Made by a program: the position numbers and the translations under genes. This document shows positions 1-6,865 of a stretch of 64,000 bases of DNA, in pieces. The DNA is from Pseudomonas moraviensis (GTDB lineage: Bacteria > Pseudomonadota > Gammaproteobacteria > Pseudomonadales > Pseudomonadaceae), in assembly GCF_900105805.1 (NCBI RefSeq), contig NZ_LT629788.1, forward strand, positions 3,162,001-3,226,000, written 5' to 3'. The notes under the pieces are model-generated. The model worked only from the letters and a program-made list of their open reading frames with translations, ran no database searches and was not told the DNA's origin. Position 1 is the first letter of the stretch. The number at the start of each line of letters is the position of its first letter.

Positions 1-194
1 ACTTCCTTGAGCTCAAACGCGCGGCCCTCGCAGGACTTGCCGAGCAGGGTCAGGGCTTTCTTGAAGACCGCCGGCTCCGGCCGCTCGCCTTCTTCAAACA
101 GTTCAAACAGGCGCTCAAGGGATTGCGGCTTTCCGGAGGCCAACAGAAAGGCTTCAAGCAGGGGCGCCAGCTCGCGGGGTTCAGTCAGGTTCAT
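1..194 (-). CDS. scpB: Segregation and condensation protein B, N-terminal part (runs off the left edge)
   Basis: ScpB is the winged-helix kleisin partner that binds ScpA and SMC/MukB-type condensin to compact and segregate the chromosome in the cytoplasm. Only the first 64 codons are inside the window; they read MNLTEPRELAPLLEAFLLAS, then GKPQSLERLFELFEE, which is the typical first winged-helix of Pseudomonas ScpB. The ATG at 194 lies 11 bp after the scpA stop, so the two genes are co-transcribed. The 3' part lies outside. The identity rests on this N-terminus plus the adjacent scpA and is fairly safe. Confidence 0.85.
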   Translation of the reverse strand, partial: MNLTEPRELAPLLEAFLLASGKPQSLERLFELFEEGERPEPAVFKKALTLLGKSCEGRAFELKE

Positions 195-205
195 GTAGGG
201 ACTCG

Positions 206-1027
206 TTATTCGGCTCGGGCTCGCACGTGGATCGCGGCGAAGGGCTCATTCTGCACCAGCTCGACCAAGGATTCCTTGACCAGTTCAAGGACCGCCATAA
301 AGGTCACCACCACACCCAGGCGACCTTCTTCAGCGGTGAACAGCTCGACAAACGGCACGAAGCCGCCGCCTTTGAGCCGTTCCAGCACATCGCTCATGCG
401 CTCGCGGGTGGACAGCGCCTCGCGGCTGACCTGGTGGCTTTCGAACATGTCGCCACGGCGCAGCACTTCGGCCATACACATCAGGATTTCTTCCAGCGCC
501 ACGTCCGGCAGCAGTTTACGCGCCCGTGCTTCCGGGGCATCGAGCTTGGGCACGATCACATCGCGGCCGACCCGGCTCAGGCCATCGATACCTTCAGCGG
601 CAGCCTTGAAGCGCTCGTATTCCTGCAAGCGGCGGATCAGTTCGGCGCGCGGGTCGTCTTCTTCGTCTTCGACGGTTTCCGCGCGCGGCAGGAGCATGCG
701 CGACTTGATCTCGGCGAGCATCGCCGCCATCACCAGATACTCGGCGGCCAGCTCCAGACGCACCGACTGCATCAACTCGACATAGCCCATGTACTGGCGG
801 GTGATTTCCGCCACCGGGATGTCGAGGATGTTGATGTTCTGTTTGCGGATCAGGTACAGCAGCAGGTCGAGCGGGCCTTCGAAGGCTTCAAGAAAGACTT
901 CCAGTGCATCCGGCGGGATGTACAGGTCCAGCGGCATTTCCATGACTGCCTGGCCATAGACCATGGCAAATGGCAGTTCCTGCTGAGCGCCGGCCTGGGG
1001 ATCGACCACGGTTTCCACTGCGGACAT
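206..1027 (-). CDS. scpA: Segregation and condensation protein A (kleisin)
   Basis: ScpA is the kleisin subunit that bridges the SMC heads and, with ScpB, forms the bacterial condensin that organises the chromosome. The 273-residue product has the family signature FEGPLDLLLYLIRKQNINIL at about residues 49-68, followed by IPVAEITRQYMGYVELMQ and the helical middle AAEYLVMAAMLAEIKSRMLL. The acidic/Arg-rich linker and the C-terminal winged helix (FVELFTAEEGRLGVVVTFMA) are complete. Its ATG directly abuts the TGA of the upstream Sua5/YciO gene (TGAATG), which indicates translational coupling, and scpB follows after 11 bp. A shorter start near MEMPLDL is possible; the N-terminal 30 residues are poorly conserved in the family. 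Confidence 0.93.
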   Translation of the reverse strand: MSAVETVVDPQAGAQQELPFAMVYGQAVMEMPLDLYIPPDALEVFLEAFEGPLDLLLYLIRKQNINILDIPVAEITRQYMGYVELMQSVRLELAAEYLVMAAMLAEIKSRMLLPRAETVEDEEDDPRAELIRRLQEYERFKAAAEGIDGLSRVGRDVIVPKLDAPEARARKLLPDVALEEILMCMAEVLRRGDMFESHQVSREALSTRERMSDVLERLKGGGFVPFVELFTAEEGRLGVVVTFMAVLELVKESLVELVQNEPFAAIHVRARAE

Positions 1028-1657
1028 TCAGGCCTCGACCATGAACGGCGTCGGATCGCCGCAACCGACGCGGACCACTTCCGGGTCGTCGCCGGTCAGG
1101 TCAATCACCGTCGACGCCTTGATGCCGCCGAAACCGCCGTCGATGATCAGATCGACCTGATGCTCAAGCAACTGGCGCATTTCGTACGGATCGCTCAGTG
1201 GGTCTTCGTCGCCGGGCATGATCAGCGTCACGCTCATCAGCGGCTCGCCGAGTTCGGCCAGCAGCGCCAGCGCAATCGGATGGCTGGGCACGCGCAGGCC
1301 GATGGTGCGTTTCTTCGGATGCAGTAACAGGCGCGGTACTTCGCGGGTAGCGTTGAGAATAAAAGTGTAAGGCCCCGGCAGATGCGCCTTGAGAATGCGG
1401 AAGGTGCCGGTGTCGATCTTGGCGTAGTTGCCCAGTTGCGACAGGTCGCTGCAGATCAGCGCGAAGTTGTGCTTTTCATCGAGCTGGCGCAGACGTCGCA
1501 CACGCTCGATCGCGGTCTTGTCGCCGATCTGGCAACCGATGGCGTAGGACGAGTCCGTGGGATAAATCACCACCCCGCCCTTGCGGATGATCTCGACCGC
1601 CTGTTTGATCAGGCGCGCTTGCGGGTTTTCCGGATGTATCTGGAAAAATTGACTCAC
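1028..1657 (-). CDS. Sua5/YciO/YrdC-type L-threonylcarbamoyladenylate synthase family protein
   Basis: This 209-residue protein belongs to the YrdC/Sua5 fold, which makes threonylcarbamoyl-AMP for the t6A modification of tRNA. This branch resembles YciO, whose in vivo role is less certain than that of TsaC. Visible motifs are YPTDSSYAIGCQIGDK (nucleotide/KxR loop region), LPGPYTFIL and KKRTIGLRVPSHP near the middle, and DLIIDGG and STVIDLT near the end, all in the family's order. I chose the GTG at 1657 because it gives the usual start MSQFFQIHPENPQ and follows a GGTAGAG-like ribosome site. An in-frame ATG at 1696 would overlap the upstream gene by 26 bp. The gene is part of the minus-strand run PHP phosphatase, this gene, scpA, scpB. 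Confidence 0.88.
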   Translation of the reverse strand: MSQFFQIHPENPQARLIKQAVEIIRKGGVVIYPTDSSYAIGCQIGDKTAIERVRRLRQLDEKHNFALICSDLSQLGNYAKIDTGTFRILKAHLPGPYTFILNATREVPRLLLHPKKRTIGLRVPSHPIALALLAELGEPLMSVTLIMPGDEDPLSDPYEMRQLLEHQVDLIIDGGFGGIKASTVIDLTGDDPEVVRVGCGDPTPFMVEA

Positions 1658-1670
1658 ATTCTCTACCTGT

Positions 1671-2534
1671 TCAGACGGCGGCAATATCTGTGTCATGTTT
1701 GAACCGACACCACAGGGGTGGAAGGTCCTCGGGAACCGGCCGGTACTGGCCGATCTCGGACCAGCCGCCAGGGCCATGGAAGTCACTGCCGGCGCTGACC
1801 AGCAGACCGAACTCACGGGCAAGGATCGCCAGGCTGCCCACCTGTTCCGCGGGCTGGTGGCCATTGACCACCTCGATTGCATGCCCGCCTGCTTGAATAT
1901 AGTCGGCAATCAGCTTTCGGCGTTTGCTGCGGGTGAAATCGTAGTGCCAGGGATGCGCCAGACTGACCCAGGCACCGGCGGCGCGCAGGGTGCCGACGGT
2001 GTCTTCCAGGGTCGGCCAGTGCAGCTTGACGTCGCCGAGCTTGCCGGCGCCGAGCCATTTGCGAAACGCCTCGGCGCGATCCTTCACAAAACCTTCACGC
2101 ACCATCCAGTCGGCGAAATGCGGACGGGCCGGCGCGTTGCCGCTGTCGCCCAGTTCCTGCTGGATCTGCCGGGCGCCCTCAAGGGCGCCGGGCATGCCCT
2201 TGAGGGCGAGCTTGCGGCTTATTTCTTCGGACCGCAGCCAGCGACCATCGTGCAATTTGGCGATCGCTTCGACCAACGGCGCGGCGTTGACGTCGAAACC
2301 GTAGCCCAACACATGAATGGTCGCCCCGCCCCAGGTGCAGGACAATTCGACGCCGTTGACCAGTTGCATGCCCAACGCGGTCGCCGCCGTACGCGCTTCG
2401 GCGAGGCCTTCGAGGGTGTCGTGGTCGGTCAACGCCAGGACTCGCACGCCGTTTTCGAACGCACGCGCAACCAGAACCGCAGGCGCCAGGGCGCCGTCGG
2501 AGGCCGTGCTGTGGCAGTGCAAATCAACATTCAC
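1671..2534 (-). CDS. PHP-domain 3',5'-nucleoside bisphosphate phosphatase / 5'-3' exonuclease family (Rnm/YciV-like)
   Basis: This is a PHP-superfamily metallophosphatase of the YciV/Rnm/TrpH type. In E. coli the homolog removes the 3' phosphate from pAp and trims RNA 5' ends; here that role is inferred from the family. The product begins with the metal-binding motif NVDLHCHSTASDG (HxH), then LALTDHDT, GVELS, SLAHPWHYDF and SAGSDFHGPG, which together supply the trinuclear metal ligands. Length is 287 residues, as in other pseudomonads. A GTG start immediately before NVDLHCHS is preferred over an upstream TTG, because the conserved fold begins there. It heads the minus-strand run towards scpAB and is divergent from yciB, leaving about 90 bp for both promoters. 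Confidence 0.88.
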   Translation of the reverse strand: MNVDLHCHSTASDGALAPAVLVARAFENGVRVLALTDHDTLEGLAEARTAATALGMQLVNGVELSCTWGGATIHVLGYGFDVNAAPLVEAIAKLHDGRWLRSEEISRKLALKGMPGALEGARQIQQELGDSGNAPARPHFADWMVREGFVKDRAEAFRKWLGAGKLGDVKLHWPTLEDTVGTLRAAGAWVSLAHPWHYDFTRSKRRKLIADYIQAGGHAIEVVNGHQPAEQVGSLAILAREFGLLVSAGSDFHGPGGWSEIGQYRPVPEDLPPLWCRFKHDTDIAAV

Positions 2535-2621
2535 GGGGAGTTGTAACCTCAAATCAGCTGGCGCTATCGCGCGCCCGTATGTTTGTTATTATGCCGCCAC
2601 ATCCAGCTTCTGGCTCTCACT

Positions 2622-3218
2622 GTGAAACAATTCATCGATTTCATCCCGCTTCTGCTGTTCTTCATCGTTTACAAACTTGATCCACGGGTCGTCGACATTG
2701 CCGGCCAGCAAGTGACCGTAGGCGGTATCTACAGCGCCACGGCGATGCTGATCATCAGCTCCCTGGTGGTGTACGGCGCGCTGTTCATCAAGCAGCGCAA
2801 GCTGGAAAAGAGCCAATGGCTGACGCTGATCGCCTGCCTGGTATTCGGCAGCCTGACGCTGGCCTTCCACAGCGAAACCTTCCTGAAATGGAAAGCGCCG
2901 GTGGTCAACTGGTTGTTCGCTGCGGCGTTCATCGGCAGCCATTTCATCGGTGATCGCCTGCTGATCAAGCGCATCATGGGCCACGCGCTGACCCTGCCGG
3001 ATCCTGTGTGGACCCGTTTGAACATCGCCTGGATCGCCTTCTTTCTGTTCTGCGGCGCCGCCAACCTGTTCGTCGCCTTCACCTTCCAGAGCATCTGGGT
3101 CGACTTCAAGGTGTTCGGCAGCCTGGGCATGACCGTGCTGTTCCTGGTTGCACAGGGCATCTACCTGTCGCGTCATCTGCATGACACCGATACCACAACG
3201 CCAAAAACCGAGGACTGA
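2622..3218 (+). CDS. yciB: Inner membrane-spanning protein YciB (septation protein A family)
   Basis: YciB/IspZ is a polytopic inner-membrane protein tied to cell-envelope integrity and septation in Shigella and E. coli; its biochemical activity is unknown. The 198-residue product has five to six hydrophobic segments: FIDFIPLLLFFIVYKL at the very start (the family signature KQFIDFIPLL), then AMLIISSLVVYGALF, LTLIACLVFGSLTLAF, WLFAAAFIGSHFIGDR, IAWIAFFLFCGAANL and MTVLFLVAQGIYL. The GTG at 2622 gives the canonical start MKQFIDF; longer frames upstream lack support. yciI begins one base after its TGA, so they form an operon. Confidence 0.92.
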   Translation: MKQFIDFIPLLLFFIVYKLDPRVVDIAGQQVTVGGIYSATAMLIISSLVVYGALFIKQRKLEKSQWLTLIACLVFGSLTLAFHSETFLKWKAPVVNWLFAAAFIGSHFIGDRLLIKRIMGHALTLPDPVWTRLNIAWIAFFLFCGAANLFVAFTFQSIWVDFKVFGSLGMTVLFLVAQGIYLSRHLHDTDTTTPKTED

Positions 3219-3219
3219 C

Positions 3220-3519
3220 ATGCTCTACGCCATCATTGCCACCGACGTTGCCAACTCGCTCGAAGCCCGCCTGTCCGCGCGCCCGGCGCATCTGGAACGC
3301 CTGCAAGCGCTCAAGGGCGAAGGCCGCATCGTGCTGGCCGGCCCGCATCCGGCGGTCGACAGCAATGATCCGGGCGCAGCGGGTTTCACCGGCAGCCTGA
3401 TCGTCGCCGAGTTCGAGTCCCTCAGCGCTGCCCAGGCCTGGGCCGACGCCGATCCGTACATCGCCGCTGGCGTGTATGCCAATGTGATCGTCAAGCCGTT
3501 CAAGCAAGTCCTGCCTTGA
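3220..3519 (+). CDS. yciI: YciI family protein
   Basis: This is a small ferredoxin-like-fold protein of 99 residues, of the YciI family. Members carry a conserved Asp/His pair and some are dehydrochlorinase-like, but the cellular role of YciI is not settled. The sequence MLYAIIATDVANSLEARLSA, then RPAHLERLQALKGEGRIVLAGP and the end GVYANVIVKPFKQVLP are standard for the family, including the conserved H..RL..L...G....AGP stretch. The ATG at 3220 follows a GAGG ribosome site located inside the yciB stop region, so translation is likely coupled to yciB. Confidence 0.9.
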   Translation: MLYAIIATDVANSLEARLSARPAHLERLQALKGEGRIVLAGPHPAVDSNDPGAAGFTGSLIVAEFESLSAAQAWADADPYIAAGVYANVIVKPFKQVLP

Positions 3520-3528
3520 GTCCTTCCA

Positions 3529-3555
3529 CGCGATGAACCTTCTCGGTTCATCGCG
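3529..3555. other. Perfect 11-bp inverted repeat, possible weak terminator
   Basis: CGCGATGAACC and its reverse complement flank a 5-base loop immediately after the yciI stop. There is no clear T-tract, so it may be a 3'-end stabilising hairpin rather than a true intrinsic terminator. Confidence 0.45.
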
Positions 3556-3627
3556 CTCTCAATCGCTCATTATTCTCGTTTGCCTGCCGACAACCTGCCC
3601 AATATCCATTTGGAAGCAGGTGTCGCG

Positions 3628-4038
3628 ATGCGCAAGGGTCCGTTGTGTCTGATGTTGCTCACGTTGTCGATCATGGCGCCCGCCCATGGTGAGGAAACCA
3701 CCGAAAGCGGCAGCTCCACGCCATTGTCATTGAGCGCCGGCAGCCAGATCACCGAGCTGCAACAGCGGCTCAAGGCCAGTGAACAGCAGCGCGAGGAACT
3801 AAACAAACAACTGCAGAATGCCGACAACACTCGCGAAAGCGCCCAGCTTGCCCGGTTGCGCCAGGAGAACCAGCGTCTGAAGCTGCAACTCAAGGAAGCC
3901 CAGGCCAGCCCGTTGCCGCGTTTGCTGACCGATCAACAGCAGTGGTTCGTCACTGGCGCCGGGGTAGCGCTATTGGCGCTGCTCTGCGGTATCTTTGCCA
4001 GTGGTGCAAGCCGAAAACGTCGGCAATGGCTAAATTGA
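3628..4038 (+). CDS. Small secreted coiled-coil protein with C-terminal membrane anchor
   Basis: No named family is recognised, although a gene of this kind sits just before cpxR in other pseudomonads. The 136-residue product has a Sec signal peptide (MRKGPLCLMLLTLSIMAPAH), a Ser/Thr-rich linker, and a heptad-like coiled coil (ITELQQRLKASEQQREELNK up to RLKLQLKEA, residues about 45-95). A single transmembrane helix follows near residues 107-126, with a positively charged SRKRRQWLN tail. It is therefore likely anchored in the inner membrane with the coiled coil in the periplasm. The ATG at 3628 is chosen because it starts the signal peptide. cpxR begins 7 bp downstream, which suggests one transcript and perhaps a role in envelope stress sensing. 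Confidence 0.75.
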   Translation: MRKGPLCLMLLTLSIMAPAHGEETTESGSSTPLSLSAGSQITELQQRLKASEQQREELNKQLQNADNTRESAQLARLRQENQRLKLQLKEAQASPLPRLLTDQQQWFVTGAGVALLALLCGIFASGASRKRRQWLN

Positions 4039-4045
4039 GTGAGTC

Positions 4046-4723
4046 ATGAGCGAGCTGTTACTGATTGATGATGACCAGGAGTTGTGCGAACTCCTGAGTA
4101 GCTGGTTGAGCCAGGAAGGCTTCCAGGTGCGCGCCTGCCACGATGGCCAGAGCGCCCGCAAGGCGTTGGCCGAAACCGCCCCGGCGGCGGTGGTGCTGGA
4201 CGTTATGCTGCCCGACGGCAGCGGTCTGGAACTGCTCAAGCAATTGCGCAACGACCATGCGGACCTGCCGGTGCTGATGCTGTCGGCGCGTGGCGAACCG
4301 CTGGACCGCATCCTCGGCCTCGAACTGGGTGCCGACGATTATCTGGCCAAACCCTGCGACCCACGCGAACTCACTGCACGCCTGCGCGCCGTGTTGCGCC
4401 GCAGCCACCCGGCGGCCGTATCGACGCAGCTTGAGCTGGGTGATCTGAGTTTCAGCCCGGTGCGCGGCGTGGTCAGCATCGAGGAAAAAGAACTGACGCT
4501 CACCGTCTCCGAGAGCCGCCTGCTCGAAGCCCTGCTCAAGCAGCCCGGCGAGCCGCTGGACAAACAGGAACTTGCGCAACTGGCCCTCGGCCGCAAGCTG
4601 ACCCTTTACGATCGCAGCCTCGACATGCACGTCAGCAACCTGCGCAAGAAAATCGGCCCCCACCCCGACGGCCGCCCGCGCATCGTTGCGCTGCGTAGTC
4701 GGGGTTATTACTACAGCCTATAA
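4046..4723 (+). CDS. cpxR: CpxR-type OmpR-family response regulator
   Basis: This is a two-component response regulator that binds DNA to control envelope-stress genes. The receiver domain (residues 1-115) shows the acidic pocket LLLIDDD, the phospho-acceptor Asp52 in VVLDVMLPDGSG, Ser80 in LMLSARG and Lys102 in DDYLAKPCDP. The C-terminal winged helix (about 130-225) has the OmpR/PhoB pattern ending DMHVSNLRKKIG and VALRSRGYYY. P. aeruginosa has cpxR, a CpxP-like gene and cpxA contiguous. Here the sensor kinase begins at 7492, and a minus-strand PAAR operon lies between. A tandem CpxR-like box at 6768-6783 in front of the CpxP-like gene fits the assignment. Confidence 0.88.
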   Translation: MSELLLIDDDQELCELLSSWLSQEGFQVRACHDGQSARKALAETAPAAVVLDVMLPDGSGLELLKQLRNDHADLPVLMLSARGEPLDRILGLELGADDYLAKPCDPRELTARLRAVLRRSHPAAVSTQLELGDLSFSPVRGVVSIEEKELTLTVSESRLLEALLKQPGEPLDKQELAQLALGRKLTLYDRSLDMHVSNLRKKIGPHPDGRPRIVALRSRGYYYSL

Positions 4724-4734
4724 GACCTGCGCCT

Positions 4735-4822
4735 TGTAGGAGTGAGCCGCACGCGATGGCGGTGTGTCAGTCAACACATTCTTGTATAGCGCGCCGCCAT
4801 CGCGAGCAGGCTCACTCCTACA
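4735..4822. repeat. REP/REPIN palindromic element (GTAGGAGTGAGCC type)
   Basis: Two facing copies of TGTAGGAGTGAGCC...CGCGATGGCGG are separated by a short variable loop directly after cpxR. It belongs to the same repeat family seen at 7376, 23192, 54640 and 63651. Confidence 0.85.
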
Positions 4823-4884
4823 GAGGGGTATCTGATCGTTTCCACGCTCTGTAGGGAATGCAGCCGTCGGTGACTTTGCAGTGG

Positions 4885-5364
4885 TTAATCGGGCATCGAA
4901 CGAATAATGTCGGCCAAATCGTCCTTGGTTATCTCGTTGGCCTTAATGGCAGCGGCAATGTCTTTTTTGGAAAGTGGAAAACGCTTGAAAATTTCTTGCA
5001 AAGTATTCGCATCAACATTTGCCAGCCAGAGCGGATCAATGAAAGAACCGCCATACTCAGGCTTCATCGGTACTTCTTCGTGGGCAATCGTACCCTTATG
5101 GTTGAGATACACCACATAACGATCATGCCCTTCAGGAAAGCTTTTATCGTGATATAGCGTAGTACCCTGCGGCAGCACGTAGTAATTCTCGTCGCCGTTT
5201 GGACCCTCGATCAGCAACGGTTCTTTAGTTTTGATCATCTTCATATCGTGCCCCTTCGCATTATCATCAAAAATCAGAAAAGCCAAAAAAATCGCATTGA
5301 CGGTTAAAGCTACTGCCGCCAGGCATAGGCCGAGTCGCTTATTTGTAAACGTTTTTCTTATCAT
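4885..5364 (-). CDS. Putative immunity protein of the PAAR/effector operon, N-terminal membrane anchor
   Basis: A 159-residue protein with no named family that I recognise. It has a short basic N-terminus, a single hydrophobic segment (LCLAAVALTVNAIFLAFLIF, about residues 12-31) acting as signal anchor, then a soluble acidic domain that would face the periplasm. The C-terminus carries LSKKDIAAAIKANEITKDDL, a helical pair. It is the last gene of a three-gene minus-strand operon and its start overlaps the end of the effector gene by 26 bp, the usual place and coupling for an immunity gene. An immunity protein anchored in the inner membrane with a periplasmic face fits an effector that acts in the periplasm. 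The local sequence is visibly AT-richer than its neighbours. Function is inferred from position only. Confidence 0.6.
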   Translation of the reverse strand: MIRKTFTNKRLGLCLAAVALTVNAIFLAFLIFDDNAKGHDMKMIKTKEPLLIEGPNGDENYYVLPQGTTLYHDKSFPEGHDRYVVYLNHKGTIAHEEVPMKPEYGGSFIDPLWLANVDANTLQEIFKRFPLSKKDIAAAIKANEITKDDLADIIRSMPD

Positions 5365-6037
5365 AGGGTGCCTCGGCATTTGCTTCGAGCATGGCTTGCA
5401 AGTCCGCAGGCATGAAGATCCCATCCTGCGGACTATTTTGCGTACGCGCGGCCTGCCGTTCGATGAAAGAAAGACCTCGCATTTCGTTATATTTCGAAGG
5501 GTTGTACAAAATAGACTTACCTGAAACCTTTGCTCCTGCAATCGTCACTGTTGTGCAGTTATTCGTGGTCGGGTGATAGTTTGAAGGAAGGACATAACGT
5601 GCTGACGAAGCTGTTTTTCTCCTCTGCTCTTTTTGCTGAGCGATAACAGCATCGAAATGAGCGATCACAGCCTCAGCCTTTGCGTTATCCAAAAAATAAA
5701 CAAAACCTGTCGTCGTACGTCCTAAGCTATTTTCACCAGAGATATAAGCCTTGAAAGAAGTCCAGACATTCAGAACGCCCTCACCCTCGCTATCAAACGT
5801 ACCCCATGTCTTACCATAACGGCCAAAGTCGTAAGTGATATCTTTGCTACCCACCACTACATGTAAAGCTGCGTGTCCGAAAGGATGCTCTTCTTTATCG
5901 CGAGTGTAAGGGCCTCCCACCAGTATTTCCATATAGGCACCGGATACGACTACCTGGTTGGTCTTCGTTGTTTTCCCTGACACACCTGTGTTCTTTGCTG
6001 ACTGTGTTGTGCTAGTAGATTGAGTGGGCTGAACCAT
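5339..6037 (-). CDS. Putative type VI secretion effector with a His-then-Cys (permuted papain-like) active-site pattern
   Basis: A 232-residue protein encoded directly after a PAAR spike gene (its ATG overlaps the PAAR stop as TAATG) and before a putative immunity gene. Residues 1-28 are Ser/Thr/Lys-rich and disordered. The core shows EILVGGP, then HPFGHAALHVVVG with His55, YDFGRY and, much later, HPTTNNCTTVTIAG with Cys161. A catalytic-looking His before a Cys in an N-C-T context is what permuted NlpC/P60/papain-like enzymes (LRAT, YiiX, DUF4105-like) show. Such enzymes cut peptide or acyl bonds in peptidoglycan or lipids. No signal peptide is visible, as expected for a T6SS cargo. The assignment to a fold is an inference from two motifs; the effector role rests on the operon. 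Confidence 0.6.
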   Translation of the reverse strand: MVQPTQSTSTTQSAKNTGVSGKTTKTNQVVVSGAYMEILVGGPYTRDKEEHPFGHAALHVVVGSKDITYDFGRYGKTWGTFDSEGEGVLNVWTSFKAYISGENSLGRTTTGFVYFLDNAKAEAVIAHFDAVIAQQKEQRRKTASSARYVLPSNYHPTTNNCTTVTIAGAKVSGKSILYNPSKYNEMRGLSFIERQAARTQNSPQDGIFMPADLQAMLEANAEAPYDKKNVYK

Positions 6038-6543
6038 TAAAGATGTTCCGTATCTTCAAGTTTCGGAAACTTTATGCTGCAATTTCCCCTAGGAACATTT
6101 GCAACATGCACAAAGCCATTTTCGTCAAGCAAGCCTGTCAACAAGGTGCCATCGGGGAGCGTCAATTCATACGCCTCGTTGGCGATAGGCTCACCTCTTT
6201 CGTTGAGCAACTGAAACTCAACGAAAGTCTTTTCTTTCAAAAATTCCGAGAAGAAGCTAATTGGAGCGCCACCACCAGACTCACCTACGAAGGTGTCGGG
6301 CGATCCAGCAGTAATCGTCGCTCCGCATGCCGTCAGGGAGCCAACATGGGCAACTTCTTTCCCCAAACCGAAAACATGGGGAGCGCCAGTCGTGATGGGA
6401 TTGCTGCCGTGAATTGGGCAAGAGTAAATATCCCCAACCAAAGCCACGGGCATCGAATTCACAAAAATAGGACTTGATCCAGTCGTGATATTTCCGCCGT
6501 GACTCCCTGGATCTCCGAGCCTTGCGACCGGCTTTCCTGCCAT
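6037..6543 (-). CDS. PAAR-domain T6SS spike protein with a C-terminal transthyretin-like extension
   Basis: PAAR proteins cap the VgrG spike of the type VI secretion system and carry or recruit effectors. The 168-residue product starts MAGKPVARLGDPGSHGG and shows the repeated PAAR turns (GDIYSCPIHGSNPITTGAP, GSLTACGATITAGSPDTFVG) with conserved His/Cys metal ligands over residues 1-85. The rest (about 108-168: VEFQLLNERGEPIANEAYEL, then DGTLLTGLLDENGFVHVANV) reads as a beta-sandwich adaptor of the kind found on VgrG/PAAR tips. The ATG at 6543 has a strong AGGAG site. No other T6SS gene is in the window, so this is an orphan cargo module that must rely on an apparatus encoded elsewhere. Confidence 0.85.
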   Translation of the reverse strand: MAGKPVARLGDPGSHGGNITTGSSPIFVNSMPVALVGDIYSCPIHGSNPITTGAPHVFGLGKEVAHVGSLTACGATITAGSPDTFVGESGGGAPISFFSEFLKEKTFVEFQLLNERGEPIANEAYELTLPDGTLLTGLLDENGFVHVANVPRGNCSIKFPKLEDTEHL

Positions 6544-6767
6544 CGTTTTTCTCCTTTGAACTTCACGATGAGCAGATGTTACCTCACTTTGATGACTGCT
6601 CAACGATCACTGTTCCCGTCCTTTCGCATCAACACCCTGCAGGGCGACTCTCAATTCAATGCGTATCTTCCTCAACTGCAAATCAGAAAGATCGCAGCCT
6701 TCAGCCCCTCCCACATTGCTACGCGGGTCATTCACATCAGTGTTTGTCAGTTCGGGTACGAAGCGTC

Positions 6768-6783
6768 TTTACCGAAGCTTTAC
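6768..6783. promoter_or_regulatory. Tandem CpxR-like box
   Basis: TTTAC-N6-TTTAC, the reverse complement of the known CpxR consensus GTAAA-N(4-8)-GTAAA with an 11-bp repeat distance, lies about 82 bp before the CpxP-like gene. It sits in the 322-bp gap (6544-6865) between the PAAR operon and that gene. The rest of the gap holds no gene I can support, only a worn fragment of the dispersed GATCGCAGCCTTC repeat near 6690. Confidence 0.55.
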
Positions 6784-6865
6784 GCTGCGCTGACCGCCGC
6801 TGACCTTGATCTGCGTAATCTGCACTCATCCGGAACGTACCGGGAACGAGACAAGGAGATACACC

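Noticed and set aside
1658..1909. N-terminal extension of the Sua5/YciO-like gene to 1909
   Set aside because: It would overlap the upstream PHP gene by about 240 bp, and the extra residues are low-complexity shadow sequence.
4858..5157. 99-codon plus-strand frame over the immunity gene
   Set aside because: Opposite to an operon gene with a good start overlap and a membrane anchor; the frame has no ribosome site.
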